Source of the DNA: Cymbidium sinense | Lineage: Eukaryota > Streptophyta > Magnoliopsida > Asparagales > Orchidaceae | Assembly (NCBI GenBank): GCA_021442155.1 | Contig: CM038215.1 | Location: 10,192,976 to 10,256,975 of the forward strand | Reading direction: 5' to 3' | Length of the DNA: 64,000 nt | Shown here: piece by piece, positions 1-12,124 of the stretch | Numbering within the stretch: position 1 is the stretch's first letter | How the letters are laid out: every line of letters starts with the position of its first letter | The notes under the pieces: model-generated | What the model was told of the DNA's origin: nothing | Database searches by the model: none | The model's input: only the letters and a program-made list of their open reading frames with translations | Program-made: the position numbers and the translations under genes

Positions 1-149
1 AAAAAGAGAGGGAGGTGTGGCTAGCCTTTGAATCAATTAGAGGGGAAAATAAACCGATAAGAGGATGAGATGTTGCTCGTGTCGGATCTGGAGAGTGAAA
101 GATGAACAAAGGACTCCAATCCCATGCTAGCCTTGATCAATGAGAAGAT

Positions 150-2975
150 AGGGATGGCTTTGGCTCTTGCATGAGAGGAAGGCTTGTAAAAAAAATGAGG
201 ATGCTCTTATAGAAAAGAAAATCTCCACTTTCTCTCTTGTTCTGTCAGTTCATGGGGATGAAAATGGAGGAAATGGTATGAAACATGGAAAAGAGTCTCT
301 ATTGATTGTTGTTTTATTTTTTATTTTTTGTCGGGATGGGAGGCTTTGTATGGATAGAGAGAGAGAGAGAGAGAGATGAGAACTGCGTGCTCCAGTGAGA
401 TAAGATATTTTATTTTATTTTATTCTTTTAAAAGCTAGAGGTTTTCATTTGAATAGAAAATAAAAATTTGAGATTCAATGAAATAAAAAAAGACTTGATG
501 CTTTTGCTAGCATTAATAAAGAGTGATGTCTAAATTTATTATTATTTTATTTTAATTTTAATGGATAAATGTGGCATGAGAATGATAACGCATTCTTGAT
601 AAAAAATATATTTTTTTGTCTTGGTGTCATTAAGGATGGAATTTTTTGTTATTGTGTTTTTTTATAGACTTATTCTTTTTTTATATATAAATCTTCACAA
701 TTTTTAATAGTTTTGATATTATAGTTTTAATTTAAGTGTAGTTTATAAATTATATATACCATAATTAATTATTATTTAAATTATATATTTATTATTTATT
801 TAGTAGTTAATTATTTCGATTTAATTTTAATCAAATTTATATTTGATGTTTAAATTTAATTATATTTCTATTTCAATTATACAATGACAATGTTGTTTGT
901 TTTTTTTTTGGTTATATGATTGATTTTCTAATTTTTGATAGTTTGATTTGCTTACTAATTATATTTTGTTTGGTTGGGCTTAATTGATTTAAATGATCAA
1001 TTTGATTATATAGTGTTTGGGTTTAACGATTAAGTTTTATTTGATTTGGAGTAATTGATCTCACTTGATTTGATGTAGATTTAGATTTAAGCCCATTTTG
1101 ACAAATTGGGCTTAATGAACCACATTGAACTTATTTGAGTTAAAGATCAAATTTATTAAATTAAACCCAATGGTTAGCTAAATTTTATCTAATTATAAAT
1201 TTAAAATGATTTTGGATGTTTGATTTGAATTAATTTTCAATTTAATTTGAATTTTTTGATTAATAGCATCCATGGTCTACTTGCATTAGGAATCAACCCA
1301 TTTGGATCTTCATTAAATTTGATTTTATTTAGTTTTAGAGTCAAACATGTTCATTTGATGATTTTGAGTCTTTGGGGCTCAATTTGATCAAATTTTAATT
1401 TGTTGACTTTGTAGTGGAGCCCATGGGTCAACTCTAGGTCAAATGACCTATTTTATTTTGTCCCATATGATTTCTTTTTAGTCTGTTTTGTGTTTATGCA
1501 TTGATTTCATGTTTTTTGATTCAATTTAATTTAGTTTAATTTTTTTAATTTAATTTTATTTGGACTTAGGTGATTTGGAGCTTATTTGTATATTTTGGGT
1601 CAATGGGTTATGTTAGGTTTGACCTTGGTTGATTTGATTAGATTTTGGTATGGCTTGGTGATGATTGAAGGATTGATTAATTTATGAGAAAATCAATTGA
1701 GTTAGGTTTGATTTGGATGAGATTTACTAAGTCCATGAAATTGGCTTAGGGTTTGGATTTGGATTTTATTTGATTTTGATTTAGGTTTGGATCATGATTT
1801 AAAGTTGAGTTTGAGTTTGAATTTGATAAATTGATTGAAGGTTTGAATTGATCTTTGAGAAAATCAATTGAATTTGGATTGATTTGGATTTGGCTAAGGC
1901 TAAGTCTATATGATAAATCATAGGGCTTAGGAAGGATTATGATTTTGGATTTGATCATGGGCTTCAATCATTTGATTTGGATTTGAATTTTCATTTCTAT
2001 ATTTGAATTGAATTTGAGTTTTTGTTTGAGAAGGTGAACAAAGATCAGATTTAGGCTATAGAGTAAGTGAGTCTCCTTAATCCCTAAGGCATAGCCTAAT
2101 CTATGGTTAACCCCTAGTCTTTAGGCTTGGGTTAAGTGTTCACTAATTTAGAAGTGTCTTATGATGGTAGGAAGCCTTAGTCTAAGACTCAGGTCTAAGA
2201 AAAGAGGTTAGAGAACTCACTCAAAAGTGAGGTCAACAAAAGGAATGGTGTGGTTAATTGACAAGGCACATCAACATATTGGCCGTTGGCAATGCAACAT
2301 CCAAAAGATTGCAAGTACTAAAAAATGATCAATGCCAAAGTTTGAAAGGTAGATAGAATCAAAATCTTAGTGCAATGCAACTCAACTTATGCATAAACAT
2401 AGAGAATAAAGTAGATTTTGTTGGAATTTCATGTTAAGGACATGAAGGAAGATCTTCTAAGGGATCACATGCATTTAGATGACATGTAGAGGTTTATCTG
2501 AGGGCATAAAGAAATCCATTGAGGATTGAGTATGAACCTTCCACTAGGAAGCAGGTTCAAGCTATCCTGGAGATATGGATTTGAGTTTGATTATCAATAT
2601 GATTTATTTTGTGTCTCCACAGGGATAAGAATCTATAACCCACTAGGGATCAAGATTGAATTTTTTATTTTATTTTATTGATATGAGGAGGCATATCCAG
2701 GTAGGGATATGGATTTGAATCTAGGGATTGAGAATGTGAACCTTCCACTAGAAGCGGTTTGGATATCTAGGGATAAGAGTTTGATTGGACTTATGGCTCC
2801 ACTAGGAGAATGATTTTGAATTGAGGGTACATCCGGGGACATAAGCTGGTTGAATTTGTTAGATTTAGATTTTTTATTTTGCTCCACTAAAAGACTAATC
2901 TATTTTGCCTCCTTGGGTGAAGTTTGGTTTGTTTGATATGTTTAATTTGACTCACTAGGAATGTTGGTTTTAAAT
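150..2975. repeat. Tandem unit 1 of a ~2.8 kb non-coding repeat
   Basis: This stretch matches 2,976-5,820 in the same order and orientation. Landmarks in both are a GA microsatellite, then 'gacttgatgctttt' (492 and 3,280), long runs of 'gatttggatttga' words, a 'gtctttaggctt...aagtgttcac' stretch, and 'gaaccttccactaggaagcagg' near 2,535 and 5,338. The offset drifts from about 2,790 to 2,805, so small indels separate the copies. No reading frame longer than about 100 codons is present and none resembles a protein. It is probably retroelement-derived, for example LTR or internal non-coding DNA, but I see no primer-binding site or TG...CA ends that would prove it. Confidence 0.75.
355..376 (+). 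repeat. (GA)n microsatellite in tandem unit 1
   Basis: A run of about eleven GA dinucleotides. The same run occurs at the matching place in unit 2 (3,154-3,176). Confidence 0.9.
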
Positions 2976-5820
2976 TTGGTTTGCAAGGAAGGAGAGAAGG
3001 GGCTTCTCTTAAAAAAACGGATGAGAGGCTTGTACATGCAAGAGCTTTTCTCTTGTTCTCTCGTTCTGGGGATGAAAATCTGGAGGAGATGGTAAGAAAC
3101 TTGGAAAGGAGTCTCATTACTTATTTTTTTTTTCAGGATGGGAGGATCTATATGGAGAGAGAGAGAGAGAGAGAGATGGCTCATGCTCACAGTGGGTAAG
3201 ATAAGATATTTTATTTTTATTTTAAAGCTAGAGTTTTCATTTGAATAGAACATTTATTTGAGATTCAAATGAAATAAAAGACTTGATGCTTTTTTGCTAG
3301 CTTTATTAAAAAGTGATGTCCAAATTGTTTTATTTTATTTTATTTTTTAACAGATAAATGTGGCATGAAGAATGATACATGCTTGATAAATATATATTTT
3401 TTTCTCTTGGTGTCCATGACTAAGGATGGAATTTTTTTGTTATTTTAGACTTATTCTTTTTTTATTTATAAATCTTCATTTTTAATAATTTTGATATTAT
3501 AGTTTTAATTTTAGTTTATAAATTATATATACTATAATTAATGATTATTCAAATTGTATATTTATTATTTATTTAGTAGTTAATTATTTTGATTTAATTT
3601 TAACCAAATTTATATTTGATGTTAAAATTTAATTATATTTCTATTTTAATTATACAATGACAATGTTGATAGTTTTTTTGTTATATGATTGATTTTCTAA
3701 TATTTATAGTTTGATTAGCTTGCTAGTATATTTTGTTTTATTTGGGCTTGGGCTTCATTGATGATCAATTTGGCTCAATTCGTGTGTTTGAGTTATATAT
3801 TTAAGTGTATTTAAGATGATTTGGAGTAATTGATCTCACTTGATTTGATGTAGATTTAGATTTAAGCCCATTTTGACCAAATTGGGCTTAATGACACATT
3901 GGACTTATTGAGTTAAATGATCAAATTTATTAAATTAAACCCAATGGTTGGCTAAATTTTATCTAATTATAAATTTAAAATGATTTTGGATGTTTGATTT
4001 GAATTAATTTTCAATTTAATTTGAATTTAGATTTAATTGGATCATTTGGTCTACTTGGGTTAGGCCAAATCAACCCATTTGGATCTTCATTAAATTTAGA
4101 TTTAATTTTAGACTCAAACATGTTCATTTGATGATTTTGAGTCTTTGGAGTGGCTCAATTTGATCAAATTTTAATTTGTTGACTTTTTTTCTTAGTGGAG
4201 CCCACATGGGGTCAAATGACCCATTTGTATTTTATGTCCCATCTTGATTTCTTTTTTAGTCTATTTGTGTTTATGCATTGATTTCATGTTTTTGATTCAA
4301 TTTAATTTAGTTTAATTTTGATTTAATTTGATTTTATTTGGACTTAGGTGATTTGGAGCTTATTTGAATTTTGGGTCAAATGGGTTTGGTTAGGTTTGAC
4401 CTTGGCTTGATTGATTTGATTGTAGATTTTGGTATGGCTTGAAGTGATGATTGAAGGATTGATTAATTTATAGAAAATCAATTGAGAGTTATGATTTGGA
4501 TGAATTTGGCTAATTGATGAAATTGGCTTAAGGGTTTTGATTTGGATTTTATTTGATTTGGATTTTGGTTGATCATGATTTGAAGTTGAGTTTGAGTTTT
4601 TGATAAATTGATTGAAGGTTTGAATTGATCTTTGAAAATCAATTGAATTTGGATTTATTTGGATTTTGGCTAAGGCTAAGTCATAAGATAAATCATAGGC
4701 TTAGGAAGGATTTTGATTTTGGATTGATCATGGGAGCTTATCATTTGATTTGGATTTGAATTTGGATTTTGATATTTGAATTGTATTTGAGGTTTGGTTT
4801 GAGAAGGTGAACATAAGTCATATTTTATAGTGGGTGAGTCTCTTAATCCCTAAGGCAGTATAATCTATGGTTAACCCTCTAAGTCTTTAGCTTAAGTTAA
4901 GTGTTCACCTAATTTCTAGAAGTGTTTTTGACTAAGGATGTCTTAGTGTCTAGAAGACTCATAGGCCTAAGAAGAAGAGGTTGAGAACTCACACCAAAAG
5001 TGAGGTCAACAAAAGGACCCACAATAAGTGTGGTGTAATTGACAAGGCACACCGAACGTATTGGCGTTGACCAAGATAATCAACAACATCCAAAGGATTT
5101 CAAATACTAACAAAAATGATCTATTTTTAAGTCTGAAAGGTAAATAGAATCACGATCTTAGTGCAATGTAACTCAACTTATGCCAATGGCATAAGAGAAC
5201 AAAGTAAATTTGGTTGGAATTTCATGTTAGAGACATGAAGGATAAATGCTAAGGGATCACACATGCATTGGGCATGACATGTGAGAGGTTTATGCTAAGG
5301 GCATAAAAGGAGAAATCCACTAAGGATTGAGTATATGAACCTTCCACTAGGAAGCAGGTTCAAGCTATCTGCTGGGGATATGGATTTGAGTTTGATTATG
5401 AATATGATTAGTTTTGGCGTGTCTCCAGTAAGGATAAGAATATATAATCCACTGGGGATCAAGATCAAAATAATTTTAATTTATTTTATTTTAATTGATG
5501 TTGAGGCATATCTGCTAGGGATATAGATTTGAATCTTCTAGGGATTGAGAATGTGAACCTTCCACTAGGGAAGTAGGTTTGGGGTATCCATTGGGGATAA
5601 GGGTTTGATTGGATTTATTATGGCTCTATTGGGGAGAATGATTTTGAATTGAGGGTTCATCCGCTAGGGACATATGCTTGGTTGAATTTTTTAGATTTAG
5701 ATTTAGATTTAGGCTCTACTTAGGAGACTAATCGATTTTACCTCATTAGGTGAAGTATGGTTTGTTCGATATGTTTAATTTGACTCCACAATGAAGGTTG
5801 GTTTTGAATTTGGTTTGTTA
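2976..5820. repeat. Tandem unit 2 of the ~2.8 kb non-coding repeat
   Basis: Second copy of the repeat, abutting the first at about 2,975. It is less eroded: phrases such as 'ccgctagggacatatg' (about 5,660) appear in full where unit 1 has short deletions. Many differences are small deletions in unit 1. No coding sequence is evident. Confidence 0.75.
3154..3176 (+). repeat. (GA)n microsatellite in tandem unit 2
   Basis: GA run at the position equivalent to 355-376 of unit 1, confirming the alignment of the two units. Confidence 0.9.
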
Positions 5821-6560
5821 TGGACCATGTCTATGTGTGATGGACCCACTAAGAAAGAGCTGTAGACACCTTGGCCTATTTTAGATTTACAAATCCAAAG
5901 GGGTAGTCCACTTGCCATAGGGTAGTGCTATCCGACCTAAGTGTTGCCTTTTGGTGTGCAATGAATGTACTTGGAAAGAAATCATAACAGATTTATGTCT
6001 TCCAAAGTAGGGATCAGTCGTTAGGGTGATCGATGGAACACAAAAATCAAACTTGACTTGATTCACGAGTATCATTGGGGATCTTACCTCAACTCAAGTA
6101 GTCCTGATGATTAATTTGATTTATATTGATTTGATTTAATTTAATTTAATTTTGGTGTTATGTTGTGGACCCTATTGGTGTGTGATGGACCCACTGAGAA
6201 GGGCTATGTTTGGCCTTGCCCTAAGTTAGTCAAAGGGGTAGTCTATATACTAGCCAAAGGTAAAGGTGTGCTAAGAAGGTTCCTTTTATTGCAAATGAAC
6301 AATCAGAAAGCGTGACTAAATTTACATCTTCAAGCAGGGACCAATCTTGGTGACCCATTGTTGATAGACCAATTAAGTGCCCTTGGTGTACGGTCATTTG
6401 GAAAGAATGTACAAATTTACATCTTCAAAATGAGAACAAAGATAACTGTTGGTGGATATATTGACCCTGACCTAAAGACTACTAAGAGGGTGTCTGGGGA
6501 CTTATGCAACTCATCAAAGAGTGAAGTGGGCAATCTTCTATAGAGTTTTGTGACCATTTG
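5821..6560. repeat. Paired ~350 bp direct repeat downstream of unit 2
   Basis: The phrase 'gtgtgatggacccact' occurs near 5,836 and again near 6,180. Both are followed by a glycine/serine-neutral non-coding stretch with 'aaaggggtagtc' (about 5,897 and 6,233) and by a 'ttacatcttc/ttatgtcttcc' segment. This is an imperfect direct duplication with a period of about 345 bp. No protein is recognisable. Confidence 0.6.
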
Positions 6561-6579
6561 CTCTTATTGACTATTTTGG

Positions 6580-7690
6580 AGGGGTTCTGTTTTTTCAACT
6601 CATAGATCTAGGACTCTTGTAGGCACTAGAGCTCTTTGTCTTAAGACACTTCTAGTGATTAGGTGAACAACCTAAAGACTTAGAAAGGGTTAGCTATAGG
6701 AATAGGTTATGCCGGGACTTAGGAAGACTTACCCACATAGCTAAACCCAATCTATGCTTTCCTCCTCAAACCAAACCTCAAATCCAACTCAAATACCAAA
6801 TCTAAATCCAAATTCCAAAGCAATGATTGAAACCCATAATCAAATCCAAATAAAAAACCCTTCCTAAGCCCCTTTGATTTCATCTTATGGACTTAGCCTT
6901 AACCAAATTCAATTGATTTTCTCCAAGATCAATTCAATCCCTCAATCATTTATCAAATCCAAATCCAAATTCCAAACCAAATGATTAGAACCCATGAATC
7001 CAAAATCAAAATCCTCTCAAAAGCCTTATGGTGGAATTCCATAAACCTAGTTAAATCTCCTCCCAATTTAACCCAAATTTGATTGATCTCTTCATGAATC
7101 ATTTATATCTTCATTTATACTCACAAACATAAATGAGATATAATTCAAATAACCAAAACTAAATCCTAAATCAAAGCCAAATCCCCTCTTAAGCCCTATG
7201 GACCTATCTCCATAAGCTTAGCCAAATCTCATACAAATCAACCCAAAATCAATTGGTTTCTTTATAAACCTATTACTTCATCATTTATACTCATAAATTT
7301 AAATGAAACCCACCTTCCAATGACCAAAAATAAATCAAACTAAATCAATTCTACTTAGCCCTTTCCTACATCCTTAAGCTTGGTCAAATTTGTTTCCAAA
7401 CCACTCAAAACTCAAATGATTTTCTCATGAATCATTTATATCTTCATTTATATTCTTAAATATAAATATGAATATTCAAATAGGAAAACCAAATCCAAAA
7501 TCAAGTCAAAATCCAATTTATACCCTTTAAGCCAATTTCTTGGACTTAACCAAATCCTATCCAAATCAAAGGCAAAATTAATGGATTTTCTCTTAAATCA
7601 ATCATTCCTTCAATCATCTATCAAATTTAAATGAAAACTACAATCATCAAGCCAAAATCAAATCTCAAAGTCAAATCCAACCTGGCCATT
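6580..7690. repeat. Inverted relative of the ~2.8 kb unit
   Basis: The reverse complement of this stretch reads as the middle of the tandem unit. It contains, in order, the 'gaaaatcaattgaatttgg...ggctaaggctaagtcc' block, 'ggcttaggaaggg', 'gatttgattatgggtttcaatcat', and then the 'aagtctttaggttgttcacctaatcactagaag' stretch seen near 2,120-2,160 and 4,880-4,925. The unit is thus present head-to-head with unit 2 across a centre near 5.8-6.5 kb. Inside it, a block of about 200 bp with 'ataaatgattcatgagaaaatca' is itself repeated several times. Confidence 0.6.
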
Positions 7691-8480
7691 TGACTTAAAA
7701 TATTCAAATGAACCAAAACTCATTTGAACCCAAACCAATGACAATTGAATTTATATGTCAATCTCAAATCCATATATAAACTCACTTAAATCAAACTCAA
7801 CTCAAAAATCTAAACCCAATTAGCTCACTTGACCCAAAGTGGCCAATTTGGCCTACATGAACCAAAATCAATTCAATTCAAATCAAAGTGAATTAAAGCC
7901 AATCAAACTTCATCATGATTTGTTGATCATCCTAGTTAATCAATTTGGCAGATTGGGTCAAACAAGTCAACCTAACTATTGACCAACCCTTTAACCATAT
8001 GAACTCAAACTTATTTCAATTACCTTTGCCATGGATTGCATCAACCAAGTTCATTCCAAATTCATTGAACTTGACTTGCATAAATGAGCCCAATTAGACT
8101 AGTTGGTCAACCAACCTAGCCCAAATTGACCTAAAGGATCAAATTGGCAAAAATCAATTAAATCCAAAATGATTGAAACCAAAAGCCTATCATTTTTCAA
8201 ATAACCAATTGCCAACCTTTGGCCAGCCAATTTTGGCCAATTTGGTCCAATTGGTCAACTCGGACCAATATATGAATCCAAAAGAGCCAAAATCAAATCC
8301 AAAGCAAATTGAACCAAACCAATGACACTAATACACTCCAAATGGTCATGTGAACTTGACCCAACCCTTGGTTTGACCCAATTTGACCAATTTGTCAACT
8401 TGACCCAACCTAACCTAATTTGACCTAAATTTGTCAAATTAAGCCAAATCATAATAAATGAACTCCAAATTACTCAAAAT
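7691..8480. other. AT-rich non-coding stretch, no gene seen
   Basis: Low-complexity DNA made of 'ttgaccaatttg' and 'caaatcaaatcc' words with frequent stops in all frames. It uses the same vocabulary as the inverted unit, but I could not align it convincingly. Confidence 0.5.
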
Positions 8481-9740
8481 TTGGGCTAACCCACTTTTGA
8501 CTCATCTCAAATCTGTGCAAATCAAATCCATTGCCAAATGTCCAAGATAGCATTGGGCTAGGGCATCACATGAGGCAAATCACTTCAGAGAATGGTCATT
8601 TCTCTTCTTTGGCAACCTTGTAGTAATCCATTGGTCAACTTAGGCACCAAGGACACAGGTTAACTTGACCCAAGGGTGGTTGGATCTGCCATGACTCATG
8701 GGGAGGTGAAATGACCTACCCATTCCTATTAGAACAATTGGAAAGCCATAGCACACCCACCACTCCCATGGCATCCACTCTCACACCCTACTCCACTGAA
8801 GTGAAGCTAGCTAAGGTGATTCCTAGCCTAAATTGAGCTCCCCATGATAGCCATTTGATCAAAATAGCCAAATAAAGCTAGCCTTTTGATCCAAGGAATG
8901 AGGGGGTATACCATCCTCATTCTAACTCAAATCTAGAGACACACTCGATTCAAACTTGCAGCCAGAGATGCACACACCAGAGTGATTTCCAAGGTTTCTC
9001 GGGCTCCCCAACTCTTCCTCTATCAATTTCATGGGAAACTAAAATAAGGGATCCCCAATCCAATTGTCATTTACTCAAACCTCCATCAAAGTGCAATTAA
9101 CTTTTCACACACCATCCTTGAGCCAGACAAGTGAGAACGAATCATCTCCCAAGCTTCCTAATGACTGGAGGGTGGAGCTTGATCGAAGTCAAACCCTTCC
9201 ATCTTGTGCCATGGCCTTCCAAGCAATCCACTCAGATCAAAGCTCATGCCACCCAATATGGCTTCTTTTCTACTAAATGAAGCTTCCTTAATCTATGGAA
9301 CCATCAGTCCTAGGCTCCAGTGAGGTATGCCATTGAAACTGACCTTTAGCTTATAATGGTTTGGAGCTTTTTGAAGAAAAGTTTCATGTAGTGAGATTTC
9401 CACCTTCATATATCTTCATTTTGCTTCCCTGATGGTGTGGAATTGATTTGATCTCCATTCAACCTTGAGCAAAGAATGATGGATAGTCTCCATCTCTCAC
9501 CACTCAAGAGGAGACAGATCATGGACCGTCTATTCTGCTTGATTGGAATGGATGGTCCTGATCAAATCATGCTAGATGAACTGAATTAATCCTACTTAAC
9601 TGCGAGTTTGATCATGGTCATCCAATCTTTGATCGATGCTCATGAGAAAGCGCCACCGACAACTGCGATGTGATAACTTAAATAACCAATCTCATGGCGC
9701 CATGTGGAAAGCACGTCATGCCAGCATGCCACATGGCACC
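8481..9740. other. Higher-complexity non-coding segment, possibly retroelement leader or LTR
   Basis: Base composition is closer to even here than in the flanks and the low-complexity words stop. The longest open frame is about 70 codons and resembles nothing. The segment sits between the unit-like DNA and AT-rich DNA. I see no tRNA-complementary primer-binding site, so the retroelement reading is only a guess. Confidence 0.3.
9699..9737. other. Perfect 9-bp inverted repeat (hairpin)
   Basis: The arms GCCATGTGG (9,699-9,707) and CCACATGGC (9,729-9,737) flank a 21-nt centre containing GCACGTC and a second CATGCCAGCATG dyad. The stretch is unusually GC-rich for its neighbourhood. Its function is unknown. 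Confidence 0.6.
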
Positions 9741-11390
9741 GATAGGATTAGGGCTTCAATTAGGGTTAAGTAATCCATTTTTAATGATGAAACTTCCAAA
9801 ATTCATAACTAATTATAGAAAATTCTAAAAAATACAAATGCGCTCATTCTAAAGTTATTTTAGAGAGAAATCCATTAAAATTATCCTTAATTAATGGTGA
9901 ATTGTAATTTTGGCCTAATTAAGGTTTAATTAAAAACTTAATTATCCTTAATTAATCATCCAATTGATTTTAAACTTTTTGAGGATGTTTAGGGAGATGA
10001 CCTCTACCTCCCCTATTTTTCTTGGAATATATTGGTTGGTTAATTAGAAATTGATTGATTAATCCCTAATTACCTTCTTAACTTAATTAATGATATATGA
10101 ATAATAATTAATTTTTTTGGACTTTAATTATTGTTGAACAAGAAGTAGGCTTAGGGAATGAGATTGGGGCTTCCATCGCTTTCCCTAATTTTCATCTTTT
10201 CATCCAAAAAATACTAATGATTAGTTAATTAATCAATGTTTAATTGGCTAAATTAAAACTCAAATTATATGAATTCATGCTTGATTAATTGGATAACTTA
10301 TGGAATTTGGGACCTCTTTTCAACCTTTTCTCTTAAGTCCATCTCATTTTGAAAAGATAATCAAAAGTTGATAATTAAGAAAGAGAAAATGAATTAATGG
10401 ACTAATCCTTTGATCGATTAAATTAAAATGTTAATTAAATCTAATTTCCTAATTAATCCTTGGTAGTTCTTTAGGTGTTCATAGCCTAAAGAAAGCTAAT
10501 GAAATTATGGTTAGCTTGAGAAAACCATAAAAGTAATTAAGTGAGTTCCTTAAGGTTAATTAATTAATGATTGTGAGCTAATTGCATTAGCCCCTTTAAT
10601 TTCATAGAGCATTGCTATTTACTTTTCAATTTATTTGCATATCATATTAGTTCATAATTATTTAATTAATTAAAAACATAGGTAAGGGTTTAATTAATTG
10701 ATTTAATCCATGCTAAACTTAACCAATTCATAAAATCAACGTAATTACTTTTCATTAAATCAAATTAATTCACATATGGGGAATGGGTTTAGGATTAGCA
10801 ATTCTATCTTACATTTCTTAAATCAAATAAAACATAAAAATGGCATTAAGGAACTTTGGTTTGTTTTAAATGACATTGTTTAATATGATTTTCCTTAGGA
10901 ATTAATTAGATTGAATGAAATTATGTGCTTATGTTCTTTTATTTCTCTTCAATTGTATTAAATATTGTATGCAACTTGTAATCATGCATTCATCCTTTTC
11001 AAAAAATTAATCAAATAAAATGACTTCTTTTATGTCAAGTTCCATGTGTTGGCTTAAATTAAGAATATGTGTGGCTATTATCACTATTAAATAAAAAATT
11101 AAATGTAAAGTATATAAATCAACTATAACACATAGAGTAATGATAATTATGAGTATTTATAAGCTTGTATGTGCTTACAACTTAGAACATGTGATTTGAA
11201 GTTCTCTTTTATTTAATCTTCATGAATTCACATATGGATATGAATATTAACAAGTGTATTGTTCATTTGAAAAGGACACAACATGTTGCTTATATTATAT
11301 CCATGTTAGAATTTAGATAGAATTTTAGCTCACATATATAAAAAAATCAAAATATAATATGGTTTACATTCTTATAGTTGTTTGTACACT
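9741..11390. other. AT-rich non-coding DNA
   Basis: Dominated by TTAATTAA-type words. No gene, RNA or clear element was recognised. Confidence 0.6.
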
Positions 11391-11810
11391 CATGAGTATT
11401 TAAAAATAGGGTATATTTAGTCCTGACACAAGGATGCATCGATGGTAGCCCCAAGGAGGTTCCTACCTTATTCTCCTGATCAAACAATCATGAAGTACTT
11501 GCTTATAACTTTTATACACTTGTGTGTGCATTTGTCTAATGAGTGAAAACCTCACCTTATTCCATGTGCATAATTCAAAACAAAAAAAAACATAATTTTT
11601 GCATGATTTTCATTCTTACAGTTGTTACTACATCAACAAATATTTGAGAATAGGGGTATATCTAGTCTAGAAACTCGGGGATGCATAGCTTTAAGTAGCC
11701 CAAGGAGGTTCCTACCTCATTCTCCTGGTCAAACAATGGAGAAGTACTTTCTTAGAAATTTCATACATTTGAATGTGTATTTAGCTAATGAATGAGAATC
11801 CTCTTTTTTA
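11391..11810. repeat. Imperfect direct duplication, ~240 bp period
   Basis: The segment with 'ggatgcat...agcccaaggaggttcctacc...attctcctg(a/g)tcaaacaat...gaagtactt' occurs near 11,430-11,505 and again near 11,670-11,745. In both it is followed by a diverged 'tgtgtgcattt/tgtgtattta' stretch. Non-coding. Confidence 0.7.
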
Positions 11811-12108
11811 AAAAAAATCTTTCATGCATCCTGCATTTAAATGTGCTAAAAACATATTGTATGGATATATATATTTAGGACTTAATCATATGCATGCTAC
11901 ATATGATGGAAAGAAATGAACAAACATGTGTTGTGTGATAGTAATTAACTCTAATTAATCTTAAGATGCCTTTCTTATTGAATAAGATTTTTTAAAGTGA
12001 ATGTAAAGTTAAGATTAATTAAAATATGTAATAAGCCATTCATTAAAAAGAATTGATTAATTAATATGCTTATGATGTGGCTTAAGGTAGGGATAAAAGT
12101 CGGTGATC

Positions 12109-12124
12109 CTCTCTCTCTCTCTCT
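12109..12124 (+). repeat. (CT)n microsatellite
   Basis: Short run of CT dinucleotides followed by 'tttctc'. Confidence 0.85.

Noticed and set aside
2942..3253. 103-codon minus-strand frame across the unit 1/unit 2 junction
   Set aside because: It includes the GA microsatellite read as Leu/Ser and has no counterpart in the other unit.
6358..6543. 61-codon plus-strand frame in the paired repeat
   Set aside because: No recognisable domain, and the neighbouring copy of the repeat does not keep the frame.
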